NCBI GenBank assembly: GCA_933228895.1 | Contig: OW121848.1 | Location: 98,599,470 to 98,663,469 of the forward strand | Origin: Platycnemis pennipes | Taxonomy: Eukaryota; Arthropoda; Insecta; Odonata; Platycnemididae | Reading direction: 5' to 3' | Length of the DNA: 64,000 nt | Shown here: positions 34,776-46,489 of the stretch, one piece after another | Layout of the letters: each line of letters opens with the position of its first letter | Numbering within the stretch: the stretch's first letter is position 1 | Notes under the pieces: generated by a model | Databases searched by the model: none | Told to the model about the DNA's origin: nothing | The model's input: only the letters and a program-made list of their open reading frames with translations | Translations under genes and position numbers: made by a program

Positions 34776-34956
34776 ATTCATTATGAACGACAAAATAACC
34801 TTTGTATTTCCACAATTTATTCTCTCACACTATGACCATGGTTTCGACGATTAATGTCATATGACCTGAGGATGACGTTAATCTTCGAAACCATGGTTGT
34901 AGTGTGAGAGAATAAATTGTGGAAATACAAAGGTTATTTTGTCATTCATAATTAAT
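34776..34956. repeat. long inverted repeat, 85-bp arms, 11-bp spacer
   Basis: Arms 34776-34860 and 34872-34956 are inverted copies with about six differences; the spacer is ATGACCTGAGG. The inner part reads CTGAGGA (34866-34872), 14 nt, then GAAACCATGG (34887-34896). This order of CUGANGA and GAAA boxes is that of hammerhead ribozymes, which are known at the ends of Penelope-like elements. The bases between the boxes do not form a good stem II, so activity is doubtful. Could be the inverted terminal remains of a Penelope-like element or a foldback MITE. Confidence 0.8.
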
Positions 34957-35274
34957 ATGGTTATATATTAGTTATGCACAAATATTTTATTTTTGGTCTT
35001 TGTGAGAGCCAATAGATTTTACCATGGGAATAGGTACGAGATGAGGTAAATAGGGACGAGAGTTAAAGGTTATTTATGCAATCATTATGAAGTAAATGTG
35101 ACATGGGCTAGGAAAGTGTGGTCAAAGAAATATTAGATAGATGAAAAAGGTACTATTGCAATAGATGCCCGTAGAAATAGATAAGATTTTTTAAAATCTG
35201 CATACAGTATTTATGAAGGACATTAAAAGAAGCCAGAGAAGTCAATGGGCAAAGCAAGGCAATAGCCACATTGA

Positions 35275-35345
35275 AACACTGGCTCCCATTAGATCACCAA
35301 AGTTAAGCAACATTGGGCCCAGATCGGAGTTGGAATGTTAGCCCT
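35275..35345 (+). repeat. 5S rRNA-derived sequence (SINE3-like head or 5S pseudogene)
   Basis: GATCACCAAAGTTAAGCAAC followed by ATTGGGCCCAGATCGGAGTTGGAATGTTAGCC matches the middle of eukaryotic 5S rRNA, including the internal promoter A-box region and the TTGGATGGGTGACC area in degraded form. The 5' third of 5S is not recognisable. The following 150 bp could be a SINE body. Confidence 0.65.
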
Positions 35346-35719
35346 CCTCCATACCTCTACCGTGGTGCTCTTGTCCCCTGTCTGCAAGTGGCAGGCAGGT
35401 AATATGTGGGTTGGCACAATAAATCTAAAGGATCTAAGTGCTAGAGGGGCTCCAGGAGGCTCCCACCCAACCCTCCAATTTACTAGTGAATGTGCCAACT
35501 AGTGAAATGCTTATTGAAGGCCATTTTAGAGGGTTAAATGCTGGAAAAGAGAGAAAGAAAGGGAAAGTCTTTATTTAAAGTGTGGCGATGTGACATATGC
35601 TGAACATAAGAGGAACTAGCACAGTAAAATGAGTTCAGAACTATCCAAATTTGTAGAGTATTTGCCAATGACAACCAATCCTGACTGACAGAACACTACT
35701 GATCCTACAGTAAGGAGTA

Positions 35720-36726
35720 AGTGAAAGAGATTGAGCTAGAAGACTTTGTGAAGGTAGGATTAATTCTCATCCCTAAAAACTGGGAAGAAGAAAAGTAGCT
35801 GTTTAGGAGAACTATTGGGAATTTCATTACACTTTTGAAAGTTTAATTTCATGGGTGAAAAAGAGTAATCAATTCATGATTGGTGATGAGAGTGGATTTC
35901 GGTGATATCATCTGGGATGATCATCTGGGATGATAGCCACATAATCCACTTACAAAAGGGAGAAGAACATATGGTGCAATAACTGTAGGGAGGAATATAG
36001 AATTAAATCTGGATGAATTTATTTTGCACACATTAAAAAGGCTTTGAAGATTATGTCTAGGCAACAGTTAAAGGACTACAAAAATTAGGAAGTGCTTGGA
36101 AGCTTCAGTATTTCATTTAAAATATACATGTAGCCCTGATGGCCCTAGTAAGGGAGAATCAATAGTGGCACTGATAGATTGAGTCAGTCAAATTTTCTAA
36201 AGACCAGCCATTTGCTGAGAACTATGGACTTGGAGTGCATATTAAAGGACCAGGATGTGGGTGAGACATGGATGAAATTTAATGACATAGAAAAAAAAGT
36301 AATCTGACTATCTGATGGTAGGAAGTCAAAACATTGAAGCTGGACAGTGTACCTACCTAAGAGGATGTGAAACAATTTATGTACCTGGAAGCATCTTTGG
36401 ATAATGCTGAGGTTTATGGCAAAGGTATGAAATACATAGTTGAGTTGACAATAGAAGCACTTGAAAAGAGAGAGGAGTTAGCAACAAGGACTAAAAATAA
36501 ATGAAAAAAATGCAAATATGTATGTATTTTGAAATGGATTGCAGCATTGCACCACTCCAAAACTTGGTCCTTGAGAATGAGGTCAGATATAAAGACTATT
36601 GGTATTTGGGTTTTTGAGAAAGATAGAGATGGTTACCTAGACAGAGAGGAAGACAAATGGAGAAGCATGAGGTATGGTAGGAGAGGAAAGGAAGTTGCTG
36701 AGAGAAATTTGAAGAAGGCAAAATAG
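35720..36726 (+). pseudogene. RTE-type LINE relic
   Basis: Scattered + frames follow the order of the intact LINE: GLILIPKNWEEEK (VLIPIPKKRVTKE) near 35755, RRTIGNFITLLKV (YRTISLISHAAKV) near 35808, QFMYLEASLDNAEVYGKGMK (QFTYLGSVLEEKGYSSIEVR) near 36375, and a terminal frame at 36529-36726 with KTWSLR (ETWALR) and GRRGKEVAERNLKKAK. Many stops; ancient copy. Confidence 0.65.
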
Positions 36727-36781
36727 TGGATGGAGAAATGAAATGCTGTGGACTCTTATGGCTATGATTGAATTATGAGTA

Positions 36782-37369
36782 AGTGACCCTAGTGAGTTAG
36801 TGCGCAAGTTTATCCTTTGTTATAATTTATTTTACTTGTATTTATGATTTTGTGTGAATTATGAGTGACTGAGAGTGACTCATTCAGTTCATACTGTGAA
36901 TGTACAAATCCAAGTGTATAATTGTGAGTAAAACGCCCCTTCAGAACCCTACTTGCATGAGTGTGTATGAATGAGCATCACTAGAGTGGCCGTATATTGC
37001 ATGCAAACCCAAGTGAATGAGTGATCGAAAGTTAATATCAATTTATTTTCTTTTTATCATTATTTTACCCAATTTTTTTATATTTTGCATCTGTGACAGG
37101 CTATTGGCGACGAGGAAATCCTCATAAACCCTGATTGTGTGCATGATTGAAGTTACAAAAGGGACTGTATTTCATATACAAACCTGAGTGAGTGAGTACC
37201 TACTTGTGTGTGTCACTATTCTCTTGTTTTGCTTTGAATTCCCTTAATTTTGTGGGTGTGATGATTGATTCTATAGTGACCCTAGTGAGTTAGTGCACAA
37301 GTTTGTCCTTTGTTATCATTTATTTTACCTTGTATTCATGATTTTGTGTGAATTATGAGTGACTGAGAG
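36782..37369 (+). repeat. 95-bp direct repeat pair within a duplicated block
   Basis: 36782-36875 and 37275-37369 both run from AGTGACCCTAGTGAGTTAGT to GAATTATGAGTGACTGAGAG, with six or seven differences. The sequence between also has loosely repeated GAGTGA-rich pieces (ATGAATGAGC, GTGAGTGAGTACC), suggesting an older duplication with a period near 493 bp. Confidence 0.8.
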
Positions 37370-38078
37370 AACCTTTAACTTGTATATACTTTTTCCATCC
37401 CCCTTTCTCCCCCTTTCTCCCCTCTTCTTCCTTTTAGACATGTTTTTCCCCACTTCCCCTCTTAAGATTCTCCACCTCCCCTCTTCAGAGAAATATCTTC
37501 TTCCATTTTGTATAAGGTAGAAGTTGCATTCAAACTTATTTTGATGATGTGGAAAATAAAAACTTACTGAGACTAAGTCAAAAGAATCTTGAAAAGTAGC
37601 CTTTTTAGATGAGGCTAAACATAAATGAATGATGGCGATGGCAAAGAGGATGAAAAGTAAAAGGATTTACTCATGCTGTTTGACATGTGTATTTCTAATC
37701 ATTACATTGTTGGGGCTGATGTTATGCAAACCATGAGGTTGAGTGAAAGTAAAGCAATGATTTATGTGTTAAAACATATTGATCTGCTCACCCTTTGTGA
37801 AAGCAAATGCTGTCAATTCTAACTGTCGAAATTTAGTAATTGGTTGATAAATTTGAACAGTGAGTGCAGAATTTCAACAGTTAACTGTTGACATTAAACA
37901 GCCAGAATTTGGGCCCGAAACAGTAATTGTTGAACCTCAACATTTAGTCCATTCAGGTAAAGAGCCAGTAATTCATTAATAGTTCTGTTTTGACCCTTAG
38001 GTAAATAGCCAGCAAATACTGGCCTGGAAAAACGCTAACTATTTAAACTAAATTGTGGTACCATTGTAATCGGATTAC

Positions 38079-39857
38079 TAGAGTGCGGAAAAAAAGTCTT
38101 TTGACTTTTTGTAAAAGTGGGACTTTTGTGGTTTTAAATACAAATCTTCACCAATCTCATCAAATAAAACAGTTTTTAATGACTTTCTTAGAGACTTTTT
38201 GGGACTTTTTTGGCGTGGCGGGACTTTTCTGATTAAAAGAGACTTTTATGGGCCTTTTTATTTAAACCACATGCCTAAGTTAATATTTGGCTGTTGTGAT
38301 CACATTTATTCAACTGTGTGTTGGACGCATCTGTGTTTTTCATACGGTACTACACGGAGCAGAGATGTACTGTAAAATGTAAGCTCCTAACAATTGTTAA
38401 TGCGAAATTTTAATAATAGCTCCGGAAACTGCAATGAATTCTTTCTATTGCTCCACCGTTCATGAAATAATCACACTCCCTCAGTGCTTCAACCGGAAGG
38501 TTGGTTTGGATAGGTGAGGGTAGAGCTCACCCCGTACTTATCCATTTGCATGTCAAATTCACATACTGTTCCTTTCCCTGGGCCACCTCGCACTTCGAGT
38601 TTTTTTGCTGAGGGTGTCCAAAGACTTTACAAAGGGATAGATTGATCTGAAAGAATGCATTGATCTAATTATGAACCAGCTTATTTGAACCCACGTGGTC
38701 TGCTAACAAGCCGACAGCGCTACACTGTATGCTAGCACTCCGCTTTTGTTTAGGAGATTAGTGGAAAAATGATACAATTATATGAAAGATCATCTAGAAT
38801 TTCCGACGAGGCGAACATGACACATTGTGTGCAGATGATCATTAAATGAGCCTACATTGTAGCGAGGCAAGCAGGACGTAGATGAACCTGGACCCTCGGC
38901 TGCGTTCAAGCGGAGAAGAAGATTTTAAAATAATCGCGAAAAACAAGAGAAAAAGGTCCTCAGCTTCCCCGAAAATAGGGATACAGGACCTGTACAATGG
39001 ACAACAAATAAGTACTTTTTTCTCATTTTCGGTTTTTCTTGAGCAGAAAACTAGGTTTTGAACTATTAAATCATGTTTCAACTGCCTTATAACATTATTG
39101 ATCCTATGTAAAAACTTGTTTTGTATTGTATATTATAAAAATTTCCCCTTTAAATTTGACTGAAAAAACGCCCTGTGTCCTAGGTTTTACAATGGAGTGT
39201 ACTTCCACACTCTTTGTCATCTAATGCCTTTTTAGTAAGAGGTAGGGTGCTGGGGACTTCCAGATATTGAAATAGAGGAACAATGAGATGGGAGGGTGAG
39301 TTTCGAAGAAAATGAACCATGGGGAGACGGGAGAGCGAATATAAACGACGTGAGTGGTTAAGCGGGGTTGCATAACTTGGAGCATACAGCCCCGCGACTC
39401 CGAGGCGCATGTTTCAGGGCGCGCGGGCCCTGTTCGTCCTACGTCAAAATGTTAGAATACCTTTTTTGTTGCTTATAGTGTCTACTTTCCGATTATCTGA
39501 TTAGTTTTTCCCAAAATCAAAACTAAACGATTTAAAAACTAAAAAAGCGATTTTTTGTGTTATTTTCAAAATTTGGGGGGGTTGCGGCGGGAATTTTTGG
39601 TGGGAAGTTAGAAACTCGGATTCAGCGACCCAAAAAGCATAGGATAAATCAATTTTCAGAACTTCCTCTAAATTTTCCAAGTAAAATCCCCTAATGCCTG
39701 GACTAGCATCTCTAGGCTCTTTTCTCCACCAATTCAGTTAAATTCAGCAACTTTCTCACGGAAATAACTCAGACTTTTGAGAGACTTTTTTCAAAAATAT
39801 TGGTGACTTTTTAGGCGATTTTTTTTGCAAAGTTGAAGACTTTTTTTCGGCGCTCTA
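38079..39857. mobile_element. hAT element, 1779 bp, without recognisable transposase
   Basis: Termini TAGAGTGCGGAAAAAAAGTC and TAGAGCGCCGAAAAAAAGTC (complement of the right end) differ at two positions. Flanking 8-mers CGGATTAC (38071-38078) and CTGATTAC (39858-39865) are a target duplication with one change. Both arms are rich in GACTTTT motifs. Interior ORFs (for example 38842-39081 and 39180-39410 on -) show no transposase motif. A family-B SINE lies inside. Confidence 0.85.
38490..38755 (-). repeat. tRNA-derived SINE, family B, inside the hAT element
   Basis: On the - strand a head with A-box-like TGTAGCGCTGTCGGC and B-box-like GTGGGTTCAAATAA is followed by a body sharing AGGTGG...AGGGAAAGGAAC...TATGTGAATTT with the copy at 46.1-46.4 kb. 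Degraded; ends approximate. Confidence 0.55.
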
Positions 39858-39865
39858 CTGATTAC

Positions 39866-41721
39866 ATTCGACTGTTTTTTCAATGATAATTATTGTAAGA
39901 ATTAGACAGCTTGAAGTTTTTAAAAATAAATTTCTATTAAAATTTTCACTCATTTATTACTAAATATCTTTATCTAAATTTCCGATTAATGAAAATAAAA
40001 AAAAACTTTTGGGATGGTCAGCCAAAAAATAATAATATTAAATGGATCAATTATTTTAGCACATGATTCTGCAGAAATATTCTGGAAGGGGTTAATTATG
40101 GGTTTGGTTGAAGCTTAGCAGAGATCTGGATTTTTTAAAAGAGTTAGCTAACAGAAAAGAATAGTTTCATAGCCACATCATCATTTTTTCTCTATTTTTC
40201 TCACTAATTTCCCAGGGTCAAAGCAAAAAATTCTCACTATCGATAACAGATGTGCAAAAGCTTTTTGATGAAATGCTCGTAATATCATCACTGAATAACT
40301 TATTTGAACTAGTAAGATATAGGCAAAGGAAGGTTCTCATCCTCATTAGCTCAGTCTCTTTTCACCTTTGTATATTAAAATCACATTTTTTCACTGAAGT
40401 AGAGCATCCCTTGCACTATTAATTTGCACATTTTGGTTCAGTCTCTAATATCAGCCACTTTATTTCAATATAGTTTGGGAAAGCCTCAGCCTCTGAAATT
40501 CCTGGGGGAATAGCTGGGGAATGGAAATTATTTAGTGGAATAGCTCAGTGATTTAACCAATCTAAATGCTCAGCAAGGAGGGCTAAGAAGCACCGTAAAA
40601 CATCACAATATTGAATGCTTTTGAGAGTTTGCTTTAAGAGGAAAATGAACACTTCAGCTCACATGATACTTATTACATATATTTTCAGCTGAAAGTACAA
40701 ATTTGCTTAATTATTTTGGCACTCTGATATTTTTACTAGCAAGGATTTTTGCATAAAAAATAAGAAGGAACTAACATTTACAGTAGAGTTACGGCATTAT
40801 ATCTTGCAAACCAATTCATGATTATTACAAAAAAGGACTCCTTTGAAATATCTCCTATGACATTCTCTCCTGTTACGTTGTACACATTTGTCCTACACAA
40901 TGTAGATTTGACTGTTCTCTTATCCAAATACAAAGGCTCACAATTGTTTGAAGGATAAAACCAAGCATATACCTAGGTCTTTTACCTCGTTATGTAAAAC
41001 TGACAGCATATAGTTAGACAACACACACTAAAACACTTATGTAAATTGGAACAAGTTGGAGAAATTCAAAATCACTGCAATCAAGACACCTTAGGCTTTC
41101 TTCTTTTTGTCGGTAGAAGATATTTGGAGGAGAAAATGCGAGTCAATGGGCCAAGTGGCTTCAGGTAATGTTTTACGGAGGGCCAATACATAAGTTAGTG
41201 ATGGAGATAAGAGTAGGGGAGGGAAGAAGATGGATAGCATGAAGGTAAGGCATTTGCTGAACTAAGGTGATAAATAGCACAGGAAAAGAAATGTGTCCAA
41301 AAGAGGAGGAAGATGGTAGTGATCCATAAAAGCTTACTGTGACAGATAAAACAACCCTAATCTATTACATGCATTCTTTTACCATTGTACCAAGAATTTC
41401 TCTCATTTCCCACCTCCTATTCACCCCTCCTTTCCCCCACCCCTTAACTAAAGGTGTTTCCGGCTGGCCAGCTTGCAGCACTTTTGGCCTACCTCCCAGG
41501 ATACGCATGGCAAAACGCCAGGGACTGCAAGAACGAGGAGTTAACTTTGAAACAAGCCCGAGGCTCTTCCACCAAGCTCCTCCGAGTAAACTACCGTTAT
41601 GGATTTTTTTCTTGCGGCTTACAACGTACACTCACGAACAAATTTTTTTGGAAACCATAAACTATCGCCGAAACATGTCAAAAGAAAAGTGAGCTGGACT
41701 TAAAACTTAGAGGGATTAGAA
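39866..41721. other. AT-rich sequence, one doubtful exon
   Basis: A pyrimidine tract (41405-41448) ends at an AAAG acceptor-like site before an open + frame (about 41454-41660, AALLAYLPGYAWQNARDCKN). Frames are open in three registers here, no strong donor follows and no family is recognised. Otherwise nothing seen. Confidence 0.3.
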
Positions 41722-41945
41722 ATCGGGCTGGTCTGGTGATCAGTGCTTCCCAATCCGGCAACTCGGGATCGAATCCTGAGTGTTGGAGATTATTCAGTGA
41801 AATATGGTCCTAGCTTGAGTGCCATGAAGAGAGCACTTCATTTTCAATACTCCGTCGGATGGGACGTTAAGCTGTGGACTCACAATCAGATGCTTTTTGT
41901 TACGAGTTGTCTAATGCCGATGCCGGGTTACACCAATCCTCATGG
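41722..41945 (+). repeat. tRNA-derived SINE, family A, copy 2
   Basis: Head with CGGGCTGGTCTGGTGATCAG and B-box-like GGGATCGAATCCTGAG; body with ATACTCCGTCGGATGGGACG and TTAAGCTGTGG, then CTAATGCCGATGCCGGGTTAC. More diverged than copies 1 and 3. Confidence 0.7.
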
Positions 41946-43322
41946 TATGATGCTCCTTTAAGTGTGGAATAGACTTAAAACTACTAATTTAGTCAAAAGA
42001 GCTGTCACAAGGAACCTGGGAGGAAGAAAATATGTGGTGAACCTGTTTCAGAGCCAATCGCCGCAAAAATTGTCTCATTCAACTTTTTTCTCATTCGCGT
42101 ATTATCTAATTTTGACCCAGAAATACATTATCAAACCTAAAAAAATAATTTTAATAAAGAAAGGGATACTCGACATTGGAAGATTTAAAAGAGGGCAATT
42201 GGTATCCAGTTTTTAGGTGATCCTACTGCTATGGTGTATCGTACCGAGTAACATAAACATTATCCTGAAAACAAACGCTAAATAATTTCGATTTCTAAGT
42301 ATTATTGGTAGATTTTTATATTATACGCCGCATAAAAAATGAAGATAACTGCTTAATGTTTGGCATTGATATCTGTTATCATGCATGTTGCAAAATATGT
42401 TGCATACGAATATCATGCCATTTATTTACGTTCACTCCGAACTACATCTAGTTTGCTGTGACTCATTTATACAGCCTGAGAAAGATCGTGGTCTGCTGAA
42501 AATCTAAAAACTTTATTAGTGTTGCATTAACTGAGGTGAAAGGTGCTGCTTGATAGTTGAGTGAGCAGTGATTCTAATTAAGAGAGGCGGAGGTTTGGAA
42601 GGATCGAGGTGAACAGTGCCTACTTCAAAAGAGGGTCGAGGGATCATCCTTGAATGGTGGTATGGTCCATTAGAAGTGTTCAGTGGCTTTGCTCCGCCGC
42701 ATATCAAGTGAGGCTTGGCGTCGAGGAGACAAAAGGAGCTTCACCGTCAATCGCGTTAGATCGGAACAAAGGAATATCTAACACTTCATTCTCTCCTTAC
42801 TGGTTTTCGGGAGAAGAAGACATTAGGATCTCCCAGTATATTTCGAAAAGAAAACAGCGCAATATACCTCAGAAATATTGATCCATCACACTCACCCAGG
42901 GGATTAGTTTTTCACTTGCCCGGCTTATTCCAACTTCATGCCCTATAACACTTACGGTCTAGTTCGTCGTATGGTAGTTTCGAAAGATGATGCAACTTAC
43001 CTGTTCCGCAATTACAAAAAAAATACAGCTTATAAAAAACCATTTCCTTATTTTATAAGCCTTATACACAAGTATGAATTTTTACAGAACACGTGAAGAG
43101 GGGATGTCAATGCATAAGTGAGAGATTGAAAGAGAATAAAATCCTCCATGAACTTATTCGTAATTATTGCGGAAGTTCCTTAATTTCAACGCAACAACAT
43201 TGGGATTTTTCACCACATCATTGCCTTTCTTGAATAACCTTCGTTCTATACTGCTCAGTCATTTCGTAGTATGGAATATGTTGGAGTACTAGTGTAGTTC
43301 AACACTAAAAAAATGCACTCAC

Positions 43323-43433
43323 CATAGTTACACCTCTCTTCAGTAAGTTCAGCTTCTCCTCAGTAAGATCGCAGCCAAAAGATTCTACAAAGCACCAGTG
43401 ATTTTCTTCCGCTTTTTTAAAACTCCATTCGTC
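43323..43433 (-). CDS. probable 111-nt internal exon of an unrecognised - strand gene
   Basis: On the - strand a textbook acceptor (branch-point-like CTAATC, pyrimidine tract, CAATTTTAG) precedes 37 open codons in phase 0, ending at a consensus donor ATG|GTGAGTGC. The peptide starts DEWSFKKAEENHWCFVESFG and continues CDLTEEKLNLLKRG; its composition is protein-like, with conserved-looking W and C residues. I do not recognise the family. Neighbouring exons of matching phase were not found within a few kb, so introns would be long. Confidence 0.6.
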
Positions 43434-43639
43434 CTAAAATTGTAAAAAGAAATTGATTAGAGAAAGAATATCTCTGTGGAATGACTTAGATTACATCACC
43501 TTTACATATAAAAATTTGGCATTCCGTTTGCGTAACTTGAGTGGAAAATTCTGTTAATAGAAAGCATATGTTGCATGAATAATATTATGTCGTTGTTATG
43601 GCCTTGGCAAGGACTTCAACACTTTTATGGGGTAGAGAG

Positions 43640-43832
43640 CTGGCCGTGGTAACCAGATTGGTAGCGCGACGGCCTGGCAGCCCAAGGATCGCGAGTTCGA
43701 ATTCCGCCTCGGGAACGGATGTTGAGATCGTCTTCGACTAAGGAACTTAGATTAGACGGTGAGAAATAACCCAAACCGTATCTGAGAGAGCACATACCGT
43801 AAAACCCAAGACTACTACTTTTACGGGAGTTG
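43640..43832 (+). repeat. tRNA-derived SINE, family C, + copy
   Basis: The head resembles a tRNA gene: A-box-like GATTGGTAGCGCGACGG, B-box GCGAGTTCGAATTCCGCC (about 43690-43708). The tail has TTAGACGGTGAGAAATAACC and GTAAAACCCAAG. An inverted second copy lies 530 bp away. Confidence 0.65.
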
Positions 43833-44359
43833 AGCTGAGTGGGGTTTTGTAGGCATAAGTGTTCACCAACATGCTGGAATGGTGGTCTACAAACACACTC
43901 TTCATACTCATATGTTCAATGGTTCCTGGATTATTTGACGAGTAAAAAGGATATAGAAAATGAGATATCCAACAACAAAGTTAACGGGAAGGTAAATGAG
44001 CCAGACGGAAGGAGAAAAAGAGGAAATGAGAGGCGATACAAAATGATGCTTTCCATTGACTTTAGGTCTCATGACATTTTAACGTTGACCGACAAAAGCA
44101 CTCGCAGACAAATTGCAAAAATTCAAATAATTATCCAACACCATTCAAGGGTGTCCTTCAGTGCAGTTTCCGGATATCTGAATGAGTTTTAAAAGTAAGA
44201 GCGAAATGGTGCAAATCGAGTAGAACGAGAAATGTTCCACGCCGAAATTTAATGATACAGTGGGAGTGACGCAATATCCTAGACCCCACCTAGTCTTCCG
44301 ACCTCTGGGAATGGGATCGGTTACGATAGTCTCAAGCAACTCTCATGCATTAGCAGTAG

Positions 44360-44512
44360 ACTTGGGTTTTAGGTGTTCCAACGGCTATGGTTATATCGCA
44401 CCGTCTAACCTAATACCATAATACAGAGACAAACACACTACGTATGCTCTGGGCGGGATTCGAACTTGCGGCCTTTGGGTTACCAGGTTGATGCGTTAAA
44501 AACCTTGTTTCA
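44360..44512 (-). repeat. tRNA-derived SINE, family C, - copy
   Basis: On the - strand CCTGGTAACCCAAAGGCCGC and the B-box GCAAGTTCGAATCCCGCCC are followed by TTAGACGGTGCGATATAACC and CTAAAACCCAAG, the same tail as the + copy. The pair is head-out inverted and could fold in RNA. Confidence 0.65.
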
Positions 44513-45424
44513 CGGCAGGAATTTTACACTTTAAGGTAAAAATAAAAAATGAATGTTTTTCTATGACAAATGCATTTTAGTAACTTAATGAGCTTGCAAG
44601 TCACAATAAGAAATATATGCCATTGGATAAATAGTATTTCCTTACGACCTTTCTCGAAAAAACCTCCGCAAAGGAACCATTTTTTTAAATAACAAAAACT
44701 TCTGTCCATATGCATCAAATGCGCGCGTACCTAAAAGGAAAAAAATAAAACCGCGAGCAACAGAGGTTAACAGAGCAGAGAGAAGTCCCTTCACAACGAT
44801 GTCTGGCCTACTTTATGGGAAGAGAAGCATTCTGCGTGCTATGGAGAATATCTGAATATCCATTATTTTATACTAACCAAGCGATAGTAGGAAAATATTG
44901 AGTCAATTTAACAATAAATTAGCACATGGTTAGTGATCAAAGAATTGCAATTTAAGAAATAACATGGTAATTTGTTTTTTTGAAATGTTTATGCTTTCAG
45001 AAAACACAAATCAAAGAAAGATATGCAATACAGGTTCAAGCATACAATAGTGAAACTTCTCAATAGGAGTCATAAGCAATTTGGAGCTGTTTAAAAAGAT
45101 TTATTGACTCGATAAGTCTTTAAAAGCAGTAAAAAATTGCAAGTTATAATTTACCAAAGATAGTCATTTATCGATATCAGCATGCGTAATGTTTCATGGA
45201 TTCAATATTATCATTTGTTCCTCGTGCAATAAATTGAGGGAAATAGTGCGGTTCGTTGTTAAAAATAAGTGTGCGTTACAGCACATCCTCAGGCGAATGG
45301 ATTTGCTCTCAACTTTCGCCTGGAAATAAACGTGATACCAAATTACATCGAAGGTTATCGGACCAATATGCCCTGTACCAAATGTATTGGCTGGATTATC
45401 ATCATCGGTCAACAATCCTAGGAT

Positions 45425-45990
45425 TGAATTGACGCAGCCCTCCAGATTATTCTATCGGCCATCCTCTTCATATTGACATATTTATTCTCTTGTACATCCT
45501 TCACAACCTGTTCCATACATCTCATACGAGGCCTGCCTTCTCCATTCTTCCCGTTCACTTTTTCCTCGACGATTGTCTTCACCAGGAAATAGTGTCTTAA
45601 GATATGGTCGATTAAATTGCCCGGTCTTCTTTTAGAGTCATTAGCAGACTTCTCTTTCCCCCCACTCTTCTTAAGACTCCTCGTTACTTACTTGGTCGAT
45701 CCATTTCATCTTCACCACTCTTCGGTAGCACCACATTTCAAATGCTTCCAGCCTTGACTTCTCTGCTCCTGTCTATCGTCCATGCTTCGCTGCCACATAG
45801 TAGAATACTCCAAATGTATGTTCTAATGAAGTTTCCTTACACGCTTGTATTTGTAGCTGTAAGCAGAATCATCTTTTGGCAAAATTCCCTTTTCGCCTGG
45901 GCTATTCTATTGACAATTTCTCTTTTCCTTCGTCCATCGCTGGTAGCTGTACTCTTCCACCTCCTCAATTTTTTGTTTTCCCTTTCTCAC
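45425..45990 (-). pseudogene. 5'-truncated LINE C-terminus (RTE-related)
   Basis: On the - strand the order is AFEMWCYRRVVKMKWIDQV, then KRRPGNLIDHILRHYF, VEEKVNGKNGEGRPRM and ending IWRAASIQS at 45425. This matches the C-terminal tail after the reverse transcriptase in the intact LINE (AFEMWVWRRMEKIKW, EGRVLGKRGRGRRR) but is a different subfamily. Frames shift several times. Ordinary 5'-truncated dead insertion. Confidence 0.7.
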
Positions 45991-46079
45991 AAAGGAGTTA
46001 TCTGCGCTGGTAAATGGAACCCACTATCGACATCCGCGATGATTAACTCTTAGGCATTAAGTGTTTTAATTATTTCGGG

Positions 46080-46378
46080 TGTAATTAACTCGTGCCATGA
46101 ACCAGCTCATTATACTAGGGTTGGTGATGCATGGCATCGTAATTAAGACCAAAATGAATTAGATCCCAAACCCTAAAATTCACATATTCAGGGTAGGGGG
46201 CCAGTTCCTTTCCCTACACCACCTGCGATTTCTTACGGAGTTCTGACGCGCAGAAAATCTAATGGCGAGGATTTCAGGTGGGGGTTACCAGAAAGATTCC
46301 TGCCCAGGATTTGAACCCGGGACCCTCTAATCGGTAGCTCAGCGCTCTACCCACTATGTCACAACGACCATATTCATA
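46080..46378 (-). repeat. tRNA-derived SINE, family B, better-preserved copy
   Basis: On the - strand the head has A-box AGTGGGTAGAGCGCTGAGC and B-box CCGGGTTCAAATCCTGGGC; the body includes GGTGGTGTAGGGAAAGGAAC and ends near CACGAGTTAATTACACCC. It lies directly next to the left end of the Harbinger element. Not a functional tRNA: the cloverleaf does not close properly. Confidence 0.7.
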
Positions 46379-46489
46379 GAATGGTCATAGCCGTCATAAG
46401 GTCTCCAAATTGTTGGTAACGCGTTTTTGTTGATAACGGTATATTATGGTTTTATTTGGTATAAAGGGCGATCAAGGGCGATCGAAAAA

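Noticed and set aside
41454..41660. Exon with AALLAYLPGYAWQNARD
   Set aside because: Three registers are open, the donor is poor and no family is recognised; noted only as doubtful.
43640..43715. tRNA gene on the + strand
   Set aside because: Same reason: tRNA-like head of a repeated SINE, with a second inverted copy nearby.
46290..46378. tRNA gene on the - strand
   Set aside because: A and B boxes are good, but the acceptor and anticodon stems do not pair and a SINE body follows.
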